Shown here: one piece after another, positions 17,660-26,290 of the stretch
Layout: each line of letters begins with the position of its first letter
How positions within the stretch are numbered: position 1 is the stretch's first letter
Assembly: GCA_002710685.1 (NCBI GenBank)
Contig: PALD01000080.1
Coordinates: 1-64,000, forward strand
Length of the DNA stretch: 64,000 nt
Source: Cytophagaceae bacterium
GTDB taxonomy: Bacteria; Bacteroidota; Bacteroidia; Flavobacteriales; Flavobacteriaceae
Direction: 5' to 3'
The notes under the pieces: generated by a model
Seen by the model: only the letters and a program-made list of their open reading frames with translations
Database searches by the model: none
What the model was told of the DNA's origin: nothing
Position numbers and translations under genes: made by a program

Positions 17660-19840
17660 TCAGTCTAGCGCATTGCCAAAGGGCTTGATGATTATCCCCG
17701 CGCTGAGGATAAAACCATCTGTAGGCGCATAAATATCAGGAAATTCTGGATTGTCATGTGGCGGTAGCACAAGTGGTGAAAACCTGCTCTGCCTCCTGTC
17801 CGTCATGTTTTCAAAGTTAACGTAGGCACTGCCCCACTTAAAATTATGCATGGCCAGCAGTCCCAGTAAAAAATAGTCATGTGTGTCATTGCCGTTGGAC
17901 AATTTTTGTTTTCCCGTGTAATAGGTCTCAAAACCCAGGCGCCACCGGGGCGATTCATACATGATTACACTACCCGCATTGTGACGCGCGGTCAAGGGCT
18001 TCAGCGGGTTGCCGGGCAGGTATTGCAGGCGCGTATCTATAAACGCATAGTTGAGAAACCACCTAAAGTCCTTATAGCTAAACTTAACGTTAGTCTCAGA
18101 GCCCTTGCTCAGTATATCGCCGTCAGCATTTACAAACTCAAAGGTTTCTTCACCTATTGCATTGAGCAAAAGCCCTTTGCGTATTGCCGTCAAGTAAAAA
18201 AGTTGATTGACCGAAAGCTTTAGGTCACCACTCAACCAGGTGCTGTAGTTCAAATCAAGGTTACCCCCATAAGAACGTTCTGCCTTAAGGCTGTTCTCGT
18301 CCAGCGGTAAAATACCTGCATAATTGATGTTTTCTGCCTCCTCGGTAAACATATCCGGGATTTTATACCCCAGGCCTCCTCCTATCCTGGAGCTTAGGCC
18401 AGGGGCAATCTTGTACAGCAAAGAAAGCCGCGGCAATGGGAAAAAGCCCCACTGTGGTGAATAATCCGTTCGCAGGCCGGTCTCCAGGACCAGCTTTTGC
18501 GCAAGGTCAAAGTTTGCATTTGAAAATGCCCCCAGGGTCACGTTTTCCTGGTCACGGTCCAGTACGTTTTGCTGCTCATCAAAAGCACTCGTGTAGAGGT
18601 TGGCCCCCATTATCCAGTCCGCTTTCGCGGAAGCAAAACTATAGTTTACCTCTGAGAAGGTGTTCCATTGTTGCCCTATGAGGCCATCGCTGGGCGTTGA
18701 CAACCGCCTGTCAAAAAAGCCAATGCTGTTCTTGACCTGCAGTTTCTTGTTCTTGCCCCAGCTGGTTTCATAAACCGCCTGGCTGCTCACCCGCTTTGAG
18801 ATATTCTCCTCAAAGTATTGATGCTCCCCAGAAAATCCATTCTCAATATAGTTCATATCACCTCCCAACCGGTTGTCATAGGTGCCGTTAAGACCCACCC
18901 ATACCGTCGTTTTCTCACTGGGATAATAAAAAAACTTGGGGTTAAACGAAGCCGTGTATGTTTTTGGCAAGTTGCTAAAACCATCATCTTCCGGGTCATA
19001 CTGTTTTTGATAATTGCCCGAGGCATAGAGCGTCAGGCCCGTTTTACCGTACTTCTCGCTATAAAACGTGTTGACCGTTGAACCCAGTGCATGGGTCTGT
19101 GCCAGCATAATGTCAAGTTCGGGTTCTTCTTGTGGGCGTTTTGAGACCATGTTTACCAGGCCAGCAATCGCGCCACCACCATATAGGGTGGATGAACTCC
19201 CCTTGATGATCTCAAACTGGGCGAGGTCCAGCGGCGGTATCTGCATGATGCTCAATCCGCCCGAAAATCCACCATAAAGCGGAAAACCATCTTTAAGGAG
19301 CTGGGTATAACGGCCATCAAGACCTTGAATCCTGATATTCATGTTACCGCTGCTCAGCGAGGTCTGCTGCATCTGTATCCCGGTGCTCTCGCGCAGCACC
19401 ATGGCGATATTTGTGCTGTTCATCGCCGTTTTTTCCTTGAGTTCCTCCTGGCCTATGAACTCTACCCGTGTGGGGGTGTTGCGTATTGTGCGGGTGCTTC
19501 GGGTAGATTGAAGCACTACCGCATCCAGTTCATTTTCAGCTGGTTTTAAGGTTGCCGTTATCTGGCTTTCGCCAAAAAAACCCACCTTCATTTCCTTTGC
19601 CTGAAAACCCACATAGGTTACATTAACGGTATATTCGCCGTAAGGCAAATCATTATACCGCGCCACACCGTCAAAGTCTGTGATGGTTCCTTTATCAAGT
19701 TCTACCAGCATCACGTTTGCACCGGGCAAGGGTTGATTATCTGGCTGTGTGGTTACATTTATCGTGAGACTGGCCTGCTGTGCGAATGTTGACGCGCAGG
19801 TCATGAGTGCAAGCAATATGCCTGCAAATATATTTTTCAT
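17660..19840 (-). CDS. TonB-dependent outer membrane receptor
   Basis: A 726-aa outer-membrane transporter. It has a signal peptide (MKNIFAGILLALMTCASTFA), then a carboxypeptidase-D regulatory-like domain (about residues 23-100, PLPGANVMLVELDKGTITDF), a plug domain (about 115-230, with GSSSTLYGGGAIAGLVN) and a 22-strand-type barrel to the C terminus. It is shorter than SusC-type glycan receptors and has no SusD partner, so it looks more like a metal, siderophore or cofactor receptor. It is the last gene of a minus-strand unit after DUF6660 and the ars-like genes, which hints at a metal-related substrate. The substrate itself is inference. Confidence 0.87.
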   Translation of the reverse strand: MKNIFAGILLALMTCASTFAQQASLTINVTTQPDNQPLPGANVMLVELDKGTITDFDGVARYNDLPYGEYTVNVTYVGFQAKEMKVGFFGESQITATLKPAENELDAVVLQSTRSTRTIRNTPTRVEFIGQEELKEKTAMNSTNIAMVLRESTGIQMQQTSLSSGNMNIRIQGLDGRYTQLLKDGFPLYGGFSGGLSIMQIPPLDLAQFEIIKGSSSTLYGGGAIAGLVNMVSKRPQEEPELDIMLAQTHALGSTVNTFYSEKYGKTGLTLYASGNYQKQYDPEDDGFSNLPKTYTASFNPKFFYYPSEKTTVWVGLNGTYDNRLGGDMNYIENGFSGEHQYFEENISKRVSSQAVYETSWGKNKKLQVKNSIGFFDRRLSTPSDGLIGQQWNTFSEVNYSFASAKADWIMGANLYTSAFDEQQNVLDRDQENVTLGAFSNANFDLAQKLVLETGLRTDYSPQWGFFPLPRLSLLYKIAPGLSSRIGGGLGYKIPDMFTEEAENINYAGILPLDENSLKAERSYGGNLDLNYSTWLSGDLKLSVNQLFYLTAIRKGLLLNAIGEETFEFVNADGDILSKGSETNVKFSYKDFRWFLNYAFIDTRLQYLPGNPLKPLTARHNAGSVIMYESPRWRLGFETYYTGKQKLSNGNDTHDYFLLGLLAMHNFKWGSAYVNFENMTDRRQSRFSPLVLPPHDNPEFPDIYAPTDGFILSAGIIIKPFGNALD
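18621..18634. repeat. Dispersed palindrome family: GCTTTCGCGGAAGC
   Basis: Near-perfect 14-bp palindrome (one mismatched pair) in the TonB receptor, encoding ASAKA. Confidence 0.5.
19564..19577. repeat. Dispersed element GGCTTTCGCCAAAA
   Basis: Semi-palindromic 14-mer found exactly four times in the window. Here it encodes FFGES in the TonB receptor. Confidence 0.5.
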
Positions 19841-19900
19841 TGTATTGTATTTTCAACTAATTAATAATCAAGGAGTAAAATCCTTGTCTAAACCGTGTGA

Positions 19901-20212
19901 TTAGTTGAAAAACCGGGGAGGTTGCAATATTCTTGAAGAATAATCTCTCAAAGCGCCATCCTGGTAACCTATTACTTTTTTTGAGATGAGGGGTTGCGCC
20001 AGGACATAATCATTTGCGGCAACATCCAGTGTATGAAAATGGCAGCAATGGCACTGGCAAAAAGGTGAGCAACCATCTAGGTCTGCGTGGCCTTCATCCT
20101 GCTGTACGCTAACTGCCTGTGGTTTGCTCAGGATTTCCTGAGGCGCATCAGCACATGGAAGTGTGTTGAGCACTATCATATAGATTGTAAAAAACGCTAG
20201 CAGGACCTTCAT
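19901..20212 (-). CDS. DUF6660-like small Cys/His-rich exported protein
   Basis: A 103-aa protein with an N-terminal hydrophobic export signal (MKVLLAFFTIYMIVLNTLPC) and a dense metal-ligand cluster near residue 48: CSPFCQCHCCHFH. I recognise it as resembling the DUF6660 family, whose members in Bacteroidetes lie next to TonB receptors; the function is not known. The cluster suggests binding of a soft metal such as copper or zinc in the periplasm. It lies 60 nt upstream of the receptor gene and 50 nt downstream of the arsenate-reductase-like gene on the same strand. The sequence ends RFFN without further motifs. Confidence 0.7.
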   Translation of the reverse strand: MKVLLAFFTIYMIVLNTLPCADAPQEILSKPQAVSVQQDEGHADLDGCSPFCQCHCCHFHTLDVAANDYVLAQPLISKKVIGYQDGALRDYSSRILQPPRFFN

Positions 20213-20262
20213 GCCGCAAAACTAAGGTTACCGTAGTAAAAAACCGATGAAATGTTCAACTT

Positions 20263-20865
20263 TTATATAAGGTCCTGAAACACATATTTCATTTCTGTGG
20301 CAATCTGCCGGCTACGTCCTAGATAAGCTTCGGCTTCCCGTGGCGTGTCGTCAAATTCCTTGGGGTCTTCATACGTTACGGAAATACGTTTTGCCCCCGG
20401 GATAAACGGGCAGTTTTCATCTGCGTGCGAACAGGTCATGATTGCCGCAAAATCACTATCTGGATTTGTCTTGTCATCAAAAATCTTTGAGAAAAGGACG
20501 ATTGCAGGAGACCCATGGTCAAAGAATACCTGATATCTTGGGTTTGTACCGCCTTTATTTCCCACTTTAAAACCCTGGGTTTCCAGGGCGGTGATGGTAC
20601 GGGGGTTACAGTCGGTCACCTCCACCCCTCCTGAAAATGTCTTTATTTGGCTATAGCCAAAAAACTGCGCCATTACCTTTCCCCATACTTGCCCCAGCTG
20701 ACTACGTCTTGAGTTATGGGTGCAGATAAAATTGAGGTTGACCGCTTCTTGTTTTGACAACCCTTCTTTAATATAGGTCTTAAGTGGTGCGAGCAGTTGC
20801 CGGCGCTCCTCAGCTATGGTACTTGTGTCCAGGCCCTCTACAAAATCCTTGATGTTTGTGAACAT
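20263..20865 (-). CDS. Arsenate reductase-like / low-molecular-weight phosphatase family protein
   Basis: A 200-aa protein of the ArsC-like, LMW protein tyrosine phosphatase fold. An N-terminal helical extension of about 45 residues precedes the CX5R phosphate loop (FICTHNSRRSQLGQ). A second cysteine pair, CSHADENCPF, lies near residue 146, where thioredoxin-coupled arsenate reductases keep their redox cysteines. Members of this Bacteroidetes group are usually part of ars operons with ArsR, DUF6428 and the Acr3 pump. Here only DUF6428 is present, 10 nt upstream. Activity on arsenate is likely but not proven; a phosphatase role is possible. It contains a 16-bp palindrome encoding FGYSQ. Confidence 0.8.
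   Translation of the reverse strand: MFTNIKDFVEGLDTSTIAEERRQLLAPLKTYIKEGLSKQEAVNLNFICTHNSRRSQLGQVWGKVMAQFFGYSQIKTFSGGVEVTDCNPRTITALETQGFKVGNKGGTNPRYQVFFDHGSPAIVLFSKIFDDKTNPDSDFAAIMTCSHADENCPFIPGAKRISVTYEDPKEFDDTPREAEAYLGRSRQIATEMKYVFQDLI
20646..20661. repeat. Dispersed palindrome family: TTTGGCTATAGCCAAA
   Basis: Perfect 16-bp palindrome in the ArsC-like gene. It is read as FGYSQ, a different frame from most other copies. Confidence 0.6.
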
Positions 20866-20875
20866 AGATCTAGAT

Positions 20876-21346
20876 TTAGCAACAGCCGTTACCGGGAATA
20901 CATGGATTATTTGCAGCCTCCATGAGTTTGGACATTTTTATTTTGGGCTTTGCGGGGATGCCACAGTTGTCTTTTGCCAGGCAGTCTGTTTGCTTGGTCA
21001 CCAGGTTGAAATATTTACCGTCAAATTCAAGCCCAAATTTATTTATGGTCGCTCCTTGATACTCCACCTCTATTTCTAGGTCGCCCATGCTCAACTTGTC
21101 TTGAGAAAGTTGGATGATGTCCACAAGCTTTTCTGGATGCAGGCGGTGGTTGTAGTCATCTGCGCTCCATAATTGTAGGTTGACCACTTCTTCGTGCCTC
21201 AAAGTGCCGCCACAGTCAATAAAATCCTTGACTACCTTACCTACTTCAGTAACGTGAAAATGACTGGGGACCAGCTTTCCATCAGGGAGTTGAAAGCCTA
21301 TCTTGGTCAACTTTGACAACTGTGTTTTAAATTCATTGAGTTTCAT
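20876..21346 (-). CDS. DUF6428-like protein of the ars-type operon
   Basis: A 156-aa cytoplasmic protein that I recognise as resembling DUF6428, a family found beside arsenate-resistance genes in Bacteroidetes. The body contains LVPSHFHVTEVGKVVKDFIDCGG and a conserved-looking NLQLWSADDYNHRLHPEKL. The end is cysteine-rich: TDCLAKDNCGIP and PCIPGNGCC, the last like a metal- or arsenite-binding tail. No function is established to my knowledge. It is the first gene of the minus-strand unit that runs through the ArsC-like gene and DUF6660 to the TonB receptor. An ArsR regulator, normally directly upstream, is absent. Confidence 0.72.
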   Translation of the reverse strand: MKLNEFKTQLSKLTKIGFQLPDGKLVPSHFHVTEVGKVVKDFIDCGGTLRHEEVVNLQLWSADDYNHRLHPEKLVDIIQLSQDKLSMGDLEIEVEYQGATINKFGLEFDGKYFNLVTKQTDCLAKDNCGIPAKPKIKMSKLMEAANNPCIPGNGCC

Positions 21347-21720
21347 GGCAAATTTGTTTAAAAGGTTAGCAACAGGTTTTCTTAATCCCTGGTAAGTTAA
21401 AAAATGTAGTTATGGCCTCCATAAATCCAGTCAAGTGTTTGTTAAATACTTAGTAACAATCTGTTATCCCTGACCCGTCCACGGTGCATGGCGCTTTCGC
21501 GAAAGCTAACCTCCCCTAACCGCCCTGGGGCACACAATGCATTTGAGCTTATATGGCAATAAACATACATTTATATATTGCAATATTACGATTAATGAAT
21601 TTTTGGCGCAAGCCTATTAAAAAATTTAACACCGGGTTAATCTTCTCTCAAATAGCAAAACCTTAAGAATACAGGCCGTTTTGTAGTCGTAACTTTAATT
21701 AACTTTTAAAAAACATAACT
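21347..21720. other. 374-nt divergent intergenic region
   Basis: There is no open reading frame of note. It separates the minus-strand ars-like unit from the plus-strand four-helix gene and must hold both promoters. It contains a perfect GCTTTCGCGAAAGC palindrome at 21493-21506 and an AT-rich stretch with TATATTGCAATATTA around 21573-21587 that looks operator-like. No gene, tRNA or ArsR remnant is visible. Confidence 0.6.
21493..21506. repeat. Dispersed palindrome family: GCTTTCGCGAAAGC
   Basis: Perfect 14-bp palindrome. One of the few copies lying outside a gene. Confidence 0.6.
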
Positions 21721-22200
21721 ATGAAAACCACACTTGAAAAAGCTAATGAAAGAAGGCATAAAGAAATAAGCGAAGGCCTTCAAGCCATCCTAGAAAAAAA
21801 TTATGATGCCGAAAAAGGCTACAAAAAAGCCATGGAAGAAGCCAAGAGCCCACAGCTCAAGAATTTCTTGAAGCATCAGGCTGCACAGCGCAACCGTTTT
21901 GCCACCGAAATCAGCCACGAGCTTTTTGAAATTGACGAAAAACCAAAAAACAGCGGCAGCGCAACGGGATCCTTGCACCGTGCGTGGATAGACATTAAGA
22001 CTGCGTTTACCGGCCATGATGATGAGGCTATACTTGAAGAAGTGATTCGCGGCGAAAAAGCCAGTGTTGAAGAATATGAACAAGTGCTTAAAAATGATGG
22101 TGAGGCCATTCCGCTAGCTTCAGACAATATATTGAAGAGCCAGCTGGATGAAATCAAAAAGACACTCAACAAAGTGAAAACACTTGAAGACATCGCATAG
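21721..22200 (+). CDS. PA2169-type four-helix-bundle protein (DUF2383)
   Basis: A 159-aa ferritin-like four-helix-bundle protein. The sequence is almost wholly helical and charged, with EISEGLQAILEKNYDAEKGY at the start, QAAQRNRFATEISHEL in helix 2, and ILEEVIRGEKASVEEYEQVL in helix 3. This matches the PA2169/DUF2383 family, which is found in many bacteria and often linked with stress conditions. Two glutamate-rich positions resemble diiron sites, but metal binding is not established. It has its own terminator and a long upstream region, so it is a single-gene unit. Confidence 0.8.
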   Translation: MKTTLEKANERRHKEISEGLQAILEKNYDAEKGYKKAMEEAKSPQLKNFLKHQAAQRNRFATEISHELFEIDEKPKNSGSATGSLHRAWIDIKTAFTGHDDEAILEEVIRGEKASVEEYEQVLKNDGEAIPLASDNILKSQLDEIKKTLNKVKTLEDIA

Positions 22201-22223
22201 CACAAGTGCATTTATATATACCT

Positions 22224-22258
22224 AGACCCCGTGATTGCTCACGGGGTCTTTTTTTTTC
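22224..22258 (+). terminator. Terminator after the four-helix-bundle gene
   Basis: A perfect 11-bp stem (AGACCCCGTGA/TCACGGGGTCT, 22224-22234 with 22239-22249) has a TTGC loop and a nine-T tail. Confidence 0.9.
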
Positions 22259-22414
22259 AAAAATCAAGCTCATAGGGATAAGAATATAAAAATTATGTAT
22301 GCCTAAAATTGCATTATATGTAATAAAAATAGGTCATTTTTAAAATATTCACAGCATAACAAAGGTTTCATTTAATTAAATTTAGGAGATTTTAACCTAA
22401 ACACCATTTTTGTT

Positions 22415-23608
22415 ATGCAAAGTAATACACTACAACGTCGCGACTGGCTTAAAAAAAGTGTTTTGTCCCTGGGAGCACTGGCTGTTGCCCCACAAATCAC
22501 TTGGGCAGAAACGGTAAAGAGCGCTCAAAAGAATAACAAGAAATTCCTTTATGGCAATCCCTTCTTTGATGAATATACCCCACCTACGTTTCCTGACCTT
22601 ACAACGGTCAAAGCAAGATTGGTATGGAATGAAAATCCGCATGGACCATCAAAAAAAGCAGCTGAAGCCTTTCAAGAAGCAGTGTGGGACGGTAACCATT
22701 ACTCTTGGGGAAGCCTGGGCAACCTAGTAAGCAAGATTGCAGATTATGAAGGCTGCAAGCCCGAAAACATCATGATGGGACCAGGTTCATCAGACCTTTT
22801 GGAAAAAACCGCGATGGTATATTTTCAAGATGGCAGCGGTAATGTCGTTAGCGCAGACCCCAGTTACATGTCGCTGGTCTCGGTAGCCAAGGCCTGTGGT
22901 GGGAACTGGAAGAGCGTAAAGCTCACCAGTGACTATCAGCACGACCTGGATGCCATGGAAGCCGCCATAGATGCAGATACAAAACTGGTGTACATCACAA
23001 ACCCCAACAACCCCACGGCAACCATCACGGACACGGCAAAGCTCATGGATTTTTGCAGCCGCGTTTCAGAAAAAGTACCCGTATTTGTTGATGAGGCATA
23101 CATAGAACTCTCAGATGGCGGCCTTGATAACAGCATGGCCCCCCTTGTCGCTCAGGGCAAAAACATATTGGTCACAAGGACTTTTTCAAAGATTCATGGC
23201 ATGGCCGGTCTTCGCGTGGGCTATATGCTGGGACAAAAGGAGACTCTGGAAGCCATCAATGAAATTACCCGTGGCGGCATGGGTATCACTGGGCCCAGTA
23301 TTGCCGCGGCATCAGCCAGTATGGATGACCTGGACTACCTGGCGTCTTGCCGTCAAAAACTTATAGACGCACGTAATTACATGACCGCCTATCTAACCGA
23401 TAAAAAAATGGATTTCATGCCATCACAGACCAATTTTGTGATGTTTCCCATCAATCTTACCGGTGATGCATTCCTGGAGCAGGTCTATGACCGCAAGATC
23501 GTAGTGCGGGCATTCAGGTTTTGGGACAAAGACTGGTGCCGTGTAAGCATGGGGACCATGGAGGAGATGAAGGTCTTTACCGCTGCGCTGGATGAATTCT
23601 ATGTTTAA
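22415..23608 (+). CDS. Exported class I/II PLP aminotransferase, HisC-like, with Tat signal
   Basis: A 397-aa pyridoxal-phosphate enzyme of the histidinol-phosphate aminotransferase type. N-terminal QRRDWLKKSVLSLGALAVAP has the twin arginine, the hydrophobic core and an A-x-A-like end (TWAE), as expected for Tat export of a folded, cofactor-loaded protein. Catalytic features include YITNPNNPTA, FVDEAYIEL with the PLP-ring aspartate, and the Schiff-base lysine in TFSKIHGMAGLRVGY. Export makes a role in cytoplasmic histidine synthesis unlikely. Together with the AEC permease 16 nt downstream and the lipoprotein dipeptidase, it suggests amino-acid conversion in the periplasm. That pathway is inference. 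Confidence 0.82.
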   Translation: MQSNTLQRRDWLKKSVLSLGALAVAPQITWAETVKSAQKNNKKFLYGNPFFDEYTPPTFPDLTTVKARLVWNENPHGPSKKAAEAFQEAVWDGNHYSWGSLGNLVSKIADYEGCKPENIMMGPGSSDLLEKTAMVYFQDGSGNVVSADPSYMSLVSVAKACGGNWKSVKLTSDYQHDLDAMEAAIDADTKLVYITNPNNPTATITDTAKLMDFCSRVSEKVPVFVDEAYIELSDGGLDNSMAPLVAQGKNILVTRTFSKIHGMAGLRVGYMLGQKETLEAINEITRGGMGITGPSIAAASASMDDLDYLASCRQKLIDARNYMTAYLTDKKMDFMPSQTNFVMFPINLTGDAFLEQVYDRKIVVRAFRFWDKDWCRVSMGTMEEMKVFTAALDEFYV

Positions 23609-23624
23609 AAGCTAAAACTCCTTT

Positions 23625-24782
23625 ATGGATATTACGCTGCAAAAGACGATAACCTTCATGCTATTCATTGGCGTGGGGCTGTTGCTGAAGCTAAAATTTC
23701 CGAATAAATCTGAAATAACGGGCATTAAAAAGGTAATCCTCAACCTTGCCCTGCCCGCAACCATCTTCATTGCCCTATTGGGCATAGAGGTCAAGATAGA
23801 ATTGCTGGCACTCCCCCTGCTCGCACTTGTACTCAATTTCCTCTTGTATGCCATCTTCCCTTATATTTTGCCGCTGCTCGGCATTCCCAAGGATTCAGCC
23901 AAATTCAGGACCGCGCGCTTGCTTATCCCATCACTGGCACCGGGATTGTCGTGTTTTCCATTTGTGCTGGAATATCTGGGAGACAATGCTTTGGCAAAAG
24001 CCGCCATGGCAGACCTGGGCAACAAGATATTTGTATTGATTTTTCTATACATCATCGCCATGCGCTGGTATTATGCCGCAAACCGTATCGAGGGCACTTC
24101 ACAGGGATCAAAGATCAAATCGTTATTAAAATCCCTCATTGCAGAGCCCGTAAACCTCTTCATAATCGTGGCCCTGCTCCTGGTTTCACTGGGGATAAAT
24201 ATGGATACATTACCGTTTTTTATAAGCGAGGGGCTGAGCCGCCTGAGCATAATGATGACACCCCTGGTCCTGTTGTTCATAGGGCTTGCGGTCAATGTAA
24301 AAAAGCGGCAGTTTGTTCAGGTCTTTGCCATGTTGCTGCTACGGGCAGGATTTGTGGTGCTGCTCTGTGTCCCCTTTATCGCTTTCGCAAAAATAAATTC
24401 GTCAGAAACCATTTTATTGACCATTTCGTTTGCTCTTAGCGCCTGTAGTTTTTGGCCCTTTGCACACATTTCGGCCGTGGATTTGCTGGAAGGTAAAAAA
24501 GAACAGCACCCAGGGATCAAAACATTTGATGGCAATTTTGCCGTCAATATCCTGGCATTGAGTTTTCCCGTCTCGGTGATATTGATACTCGGCCTGCTTT
24601 CCAGCGGAAAATATGTGGCCAATATCCCTGCACTGCTGGCCATAGGGATTTCCCTTATTGTTGTGGGATGCCTTCCTATTCTTTATCTTATGGTCTCCCG
24701 GGGAAAAATCAGGTTTTTAAAGCTAGGCGAAAAGAAAGCATACCGTGAGGACCTGACCACCACGGTCACCGCTGAAGAATAA
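23625..24782 (+). CDS. AEC family transporter (auxin efflux carrier-like permease)
   Basis: A 385-aa inner-membrane protein with about ten hydrophobic helices in two five-helix repeats. An example is LLLKLKFPNKSEITGIKKVILNLALP, whose start is typical of AEC/BART-superfamily carriers, with a central cytoplasmic loop near residue 150-170. Family members move organic acids or similar anions by gradient-driven transport. The substrate here is unknown, but the gene lies between an exported aminotransferase and an exported dipeptidase, so amino- or keto-acids are candidates. The C-terminal tail is hydrophilic (KKAYREDLTTTVTAEE). It contains a degenerate palindrome copy encoding FAK near 24381. Confidence 0.78.
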   Translation: MDITLQKTITFMLFIGVGLLLKLKFPNKSEITGIKKVILNLALPATIFIALLGIEVKIELLALPLLALVLNFLLYAIFPYILPLLGIPKDSAKFRTARLLIPSLAPGLSCFPFVLEYLGDNALAKAAMADLGNKIFVLIFLYIIAMRWYYAANRIEGTSQGSKIKSLLKSLIAEPVNLFIIVALLLVSLGINMDTLPFFISEGLSRLSIMMTPLVLLFIGLAVNVKKRQFVQVFAMLLLRAGFVVLLCVPFIAFAKINSSETILLTISFALSACSFWPFAHISAVDLLEGKKEQHPGIKTFDGNFAVNILALSFPVSVILILGLLSSGKYVANIPALLAIGISLIVVGCLPILYLMVSRGKIRFLKLGEKKAYREDLTTTVTAEE

Positions 24783-24823
24783 GACTACATTTTAAGAACT
24801 AACCATTTAATCCCACATACACC

Positions 24824-26173
24824 ATGATCAAAAAATATATCAGGACCATTGCATGGCTAGCTGCATCAGCACTAATGATTACCGCTTGTAAAAATGCTGA
24901 CAAAGAACCTACCGAGCCCACCGAAGAAGAACTTGTTGCCCTGGCACGTGAAATCCACAAAAGGGTGATCACACTAGATACCCATGATGATATCAACACG
25001 GCAAACTTTACTGATAGTATCAACTATACCCAAAACCTGGATACCCAGGTAAACCTGCCCAAAATGAAGGAAGGTGGCCTGGACGTGGCCTGGTTTGTCG
25101 TATATACCGGGCAGGACACCCTTTCGCCGCAAGGCTATGAAAAAGCATATGCGAACTCAATAGACAAGTTCAATGCCATTCACCGCTTGTGCGACTCCAT
25201 CGCCCCAGACAAGATAGAGCTTGCCACGACCTCTGACCAGGTGAGGGATATTGTCTCAAGGGGGAAGCTGGTCGCCATGATAGGGGTTGAAAATGGTTAC
25301 CCCATAGGTGAGGATATCTCAAAGGTGAAGGAATTTTATGACCTGGGTGCACGTTATATGTCGCTGGCACATAACGGGCATAGCCAGCTGGCGGACAGCA
25401 ATACCGGTGAGCAGGACAGCGTGTGGCTGAACAATGGCCTAAGTGACCTGGGCAAGCAGGTTATTGTTGAAATGAACCGCCTGGGGATGATGATTGATGT
25501 CTCACATCCATCTATTGAATCTTTTAACCAGATGATAGCTTTGAGCAAGGCGCCCATTATCGCTTCTCATTCTTCTGCAAGGGCATTGAGCAATCACAGC
25601 CGCAACCTCAACGATGAACAGTTATTGAAATTAAAAGAAAATGGTGGCGTGGTGCAAACGGTTGCCTTTGGCTCATATCTCAATGGAGATAAATATCAGG
25701 CCCGCTCAACATATGCTACTGAGATAGGCAAAGAGGTCATGGATTCCCTGGGCCATGAATGGGTGGACCGCAGTGATTTTGGCAGTTTAACGCCTGATGA
25801 GCGAGAAGATTATTTTAAAAACTACAGGGAGATGATCAAGGTACGCGATGCAAAGATGGCAACCATGGATAGCCTCCCTCCTGCCGTGGATGTTTCAGAT
25901 TTTATAGATCATGTGGATTACCTGGTCTCATTGATAGGCATTGATCATGTGGGTATAAGCTCAGATTTTGATGGTGGTGGCGGTGTTGATGGATGGAGTG
26001 ATGCCTCAGAAACCTTTAACGTCACCCTGGAGCTGGTTAAACGTGGTTACTCTGAAGAAGAAATAGGCAAGCTATGGAGTGGCAACCTGCTGCGCGTACT
26101 AGATGAGGTGCAAGAGGTCGCAAAGCAAATTCAACGCGGGGGCAATCCAGATGAGGCCCCTGCAGAAGAATAA
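24824..26173 (+). CDS. Membrane dipeptidase (M19 family) lipoprotein
   Basis: A 449-aa renal-dipeptidase-type zinc enzyme that cleaves dipeptides. It has a lipoprotein signal ending in LMITAC (acylated cysteine near residue 22), so it is anchored on an envelope membrane. All metal-ligand motifs are present: DTHDD (near 52), GVENGY (near 150), DVSHPS (near 225), SHSSARAL (near 249) and GISSDFDGGGG (near 385). The tail is acidic. It is 41 nt after the AEC permease on the same strand. With the aminotransferase it could supply and convert amino acids outside the cytoplasm. Confidence 0.9.
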   Translation: MIKKYIRTIAWLAASALMITACKNADKEPTEPTEEELVALAREIHKRVITLDTHDDINTANFTDSINYTQNLDTQVNLPKMKEGGLDVAWFVVYTGQDTLSPQGYEKAYANSIDKFNAIHRLCDSIAPDKIELATTSDQVRDIVSRGKLVAMIGVENGYPIGEDISKVKEFYDLGARYMSLAHNGHSQLADSNTGEQDSVWLNNGLSDLGKQVIVEMNRLGMMIDVSHPSIESFNQMIALSKAPIIASHSSARALSNHSRNLNDEQLLKLKENGGVVQTVAFGSYLNGDKYQARSTYATEIGKEVMDSLGHEWVDRSDFGSLTPDEREDYFKNYREMIKVRDAKMATMDSLPPAVDVSDFIDHVDYLVSLIGIDHVGISSDFDGGGGVDGWSDASETFNVTLELVKRGYSEEEIGKLWSGNLLRVLDEVQEVAKQIQRGGNPDEAPAEE

Positions 26174-26290
26174 CCAAAATACGTATATCCTGTTTTGCAA
26201 CCCCATGTTAAATAATGGCTAAAGCCTGTATTTATAGGTGTTTTATGTGGTGTCTTGAGTAATTTTAAGTAAATACAAAAGACCATAAAA

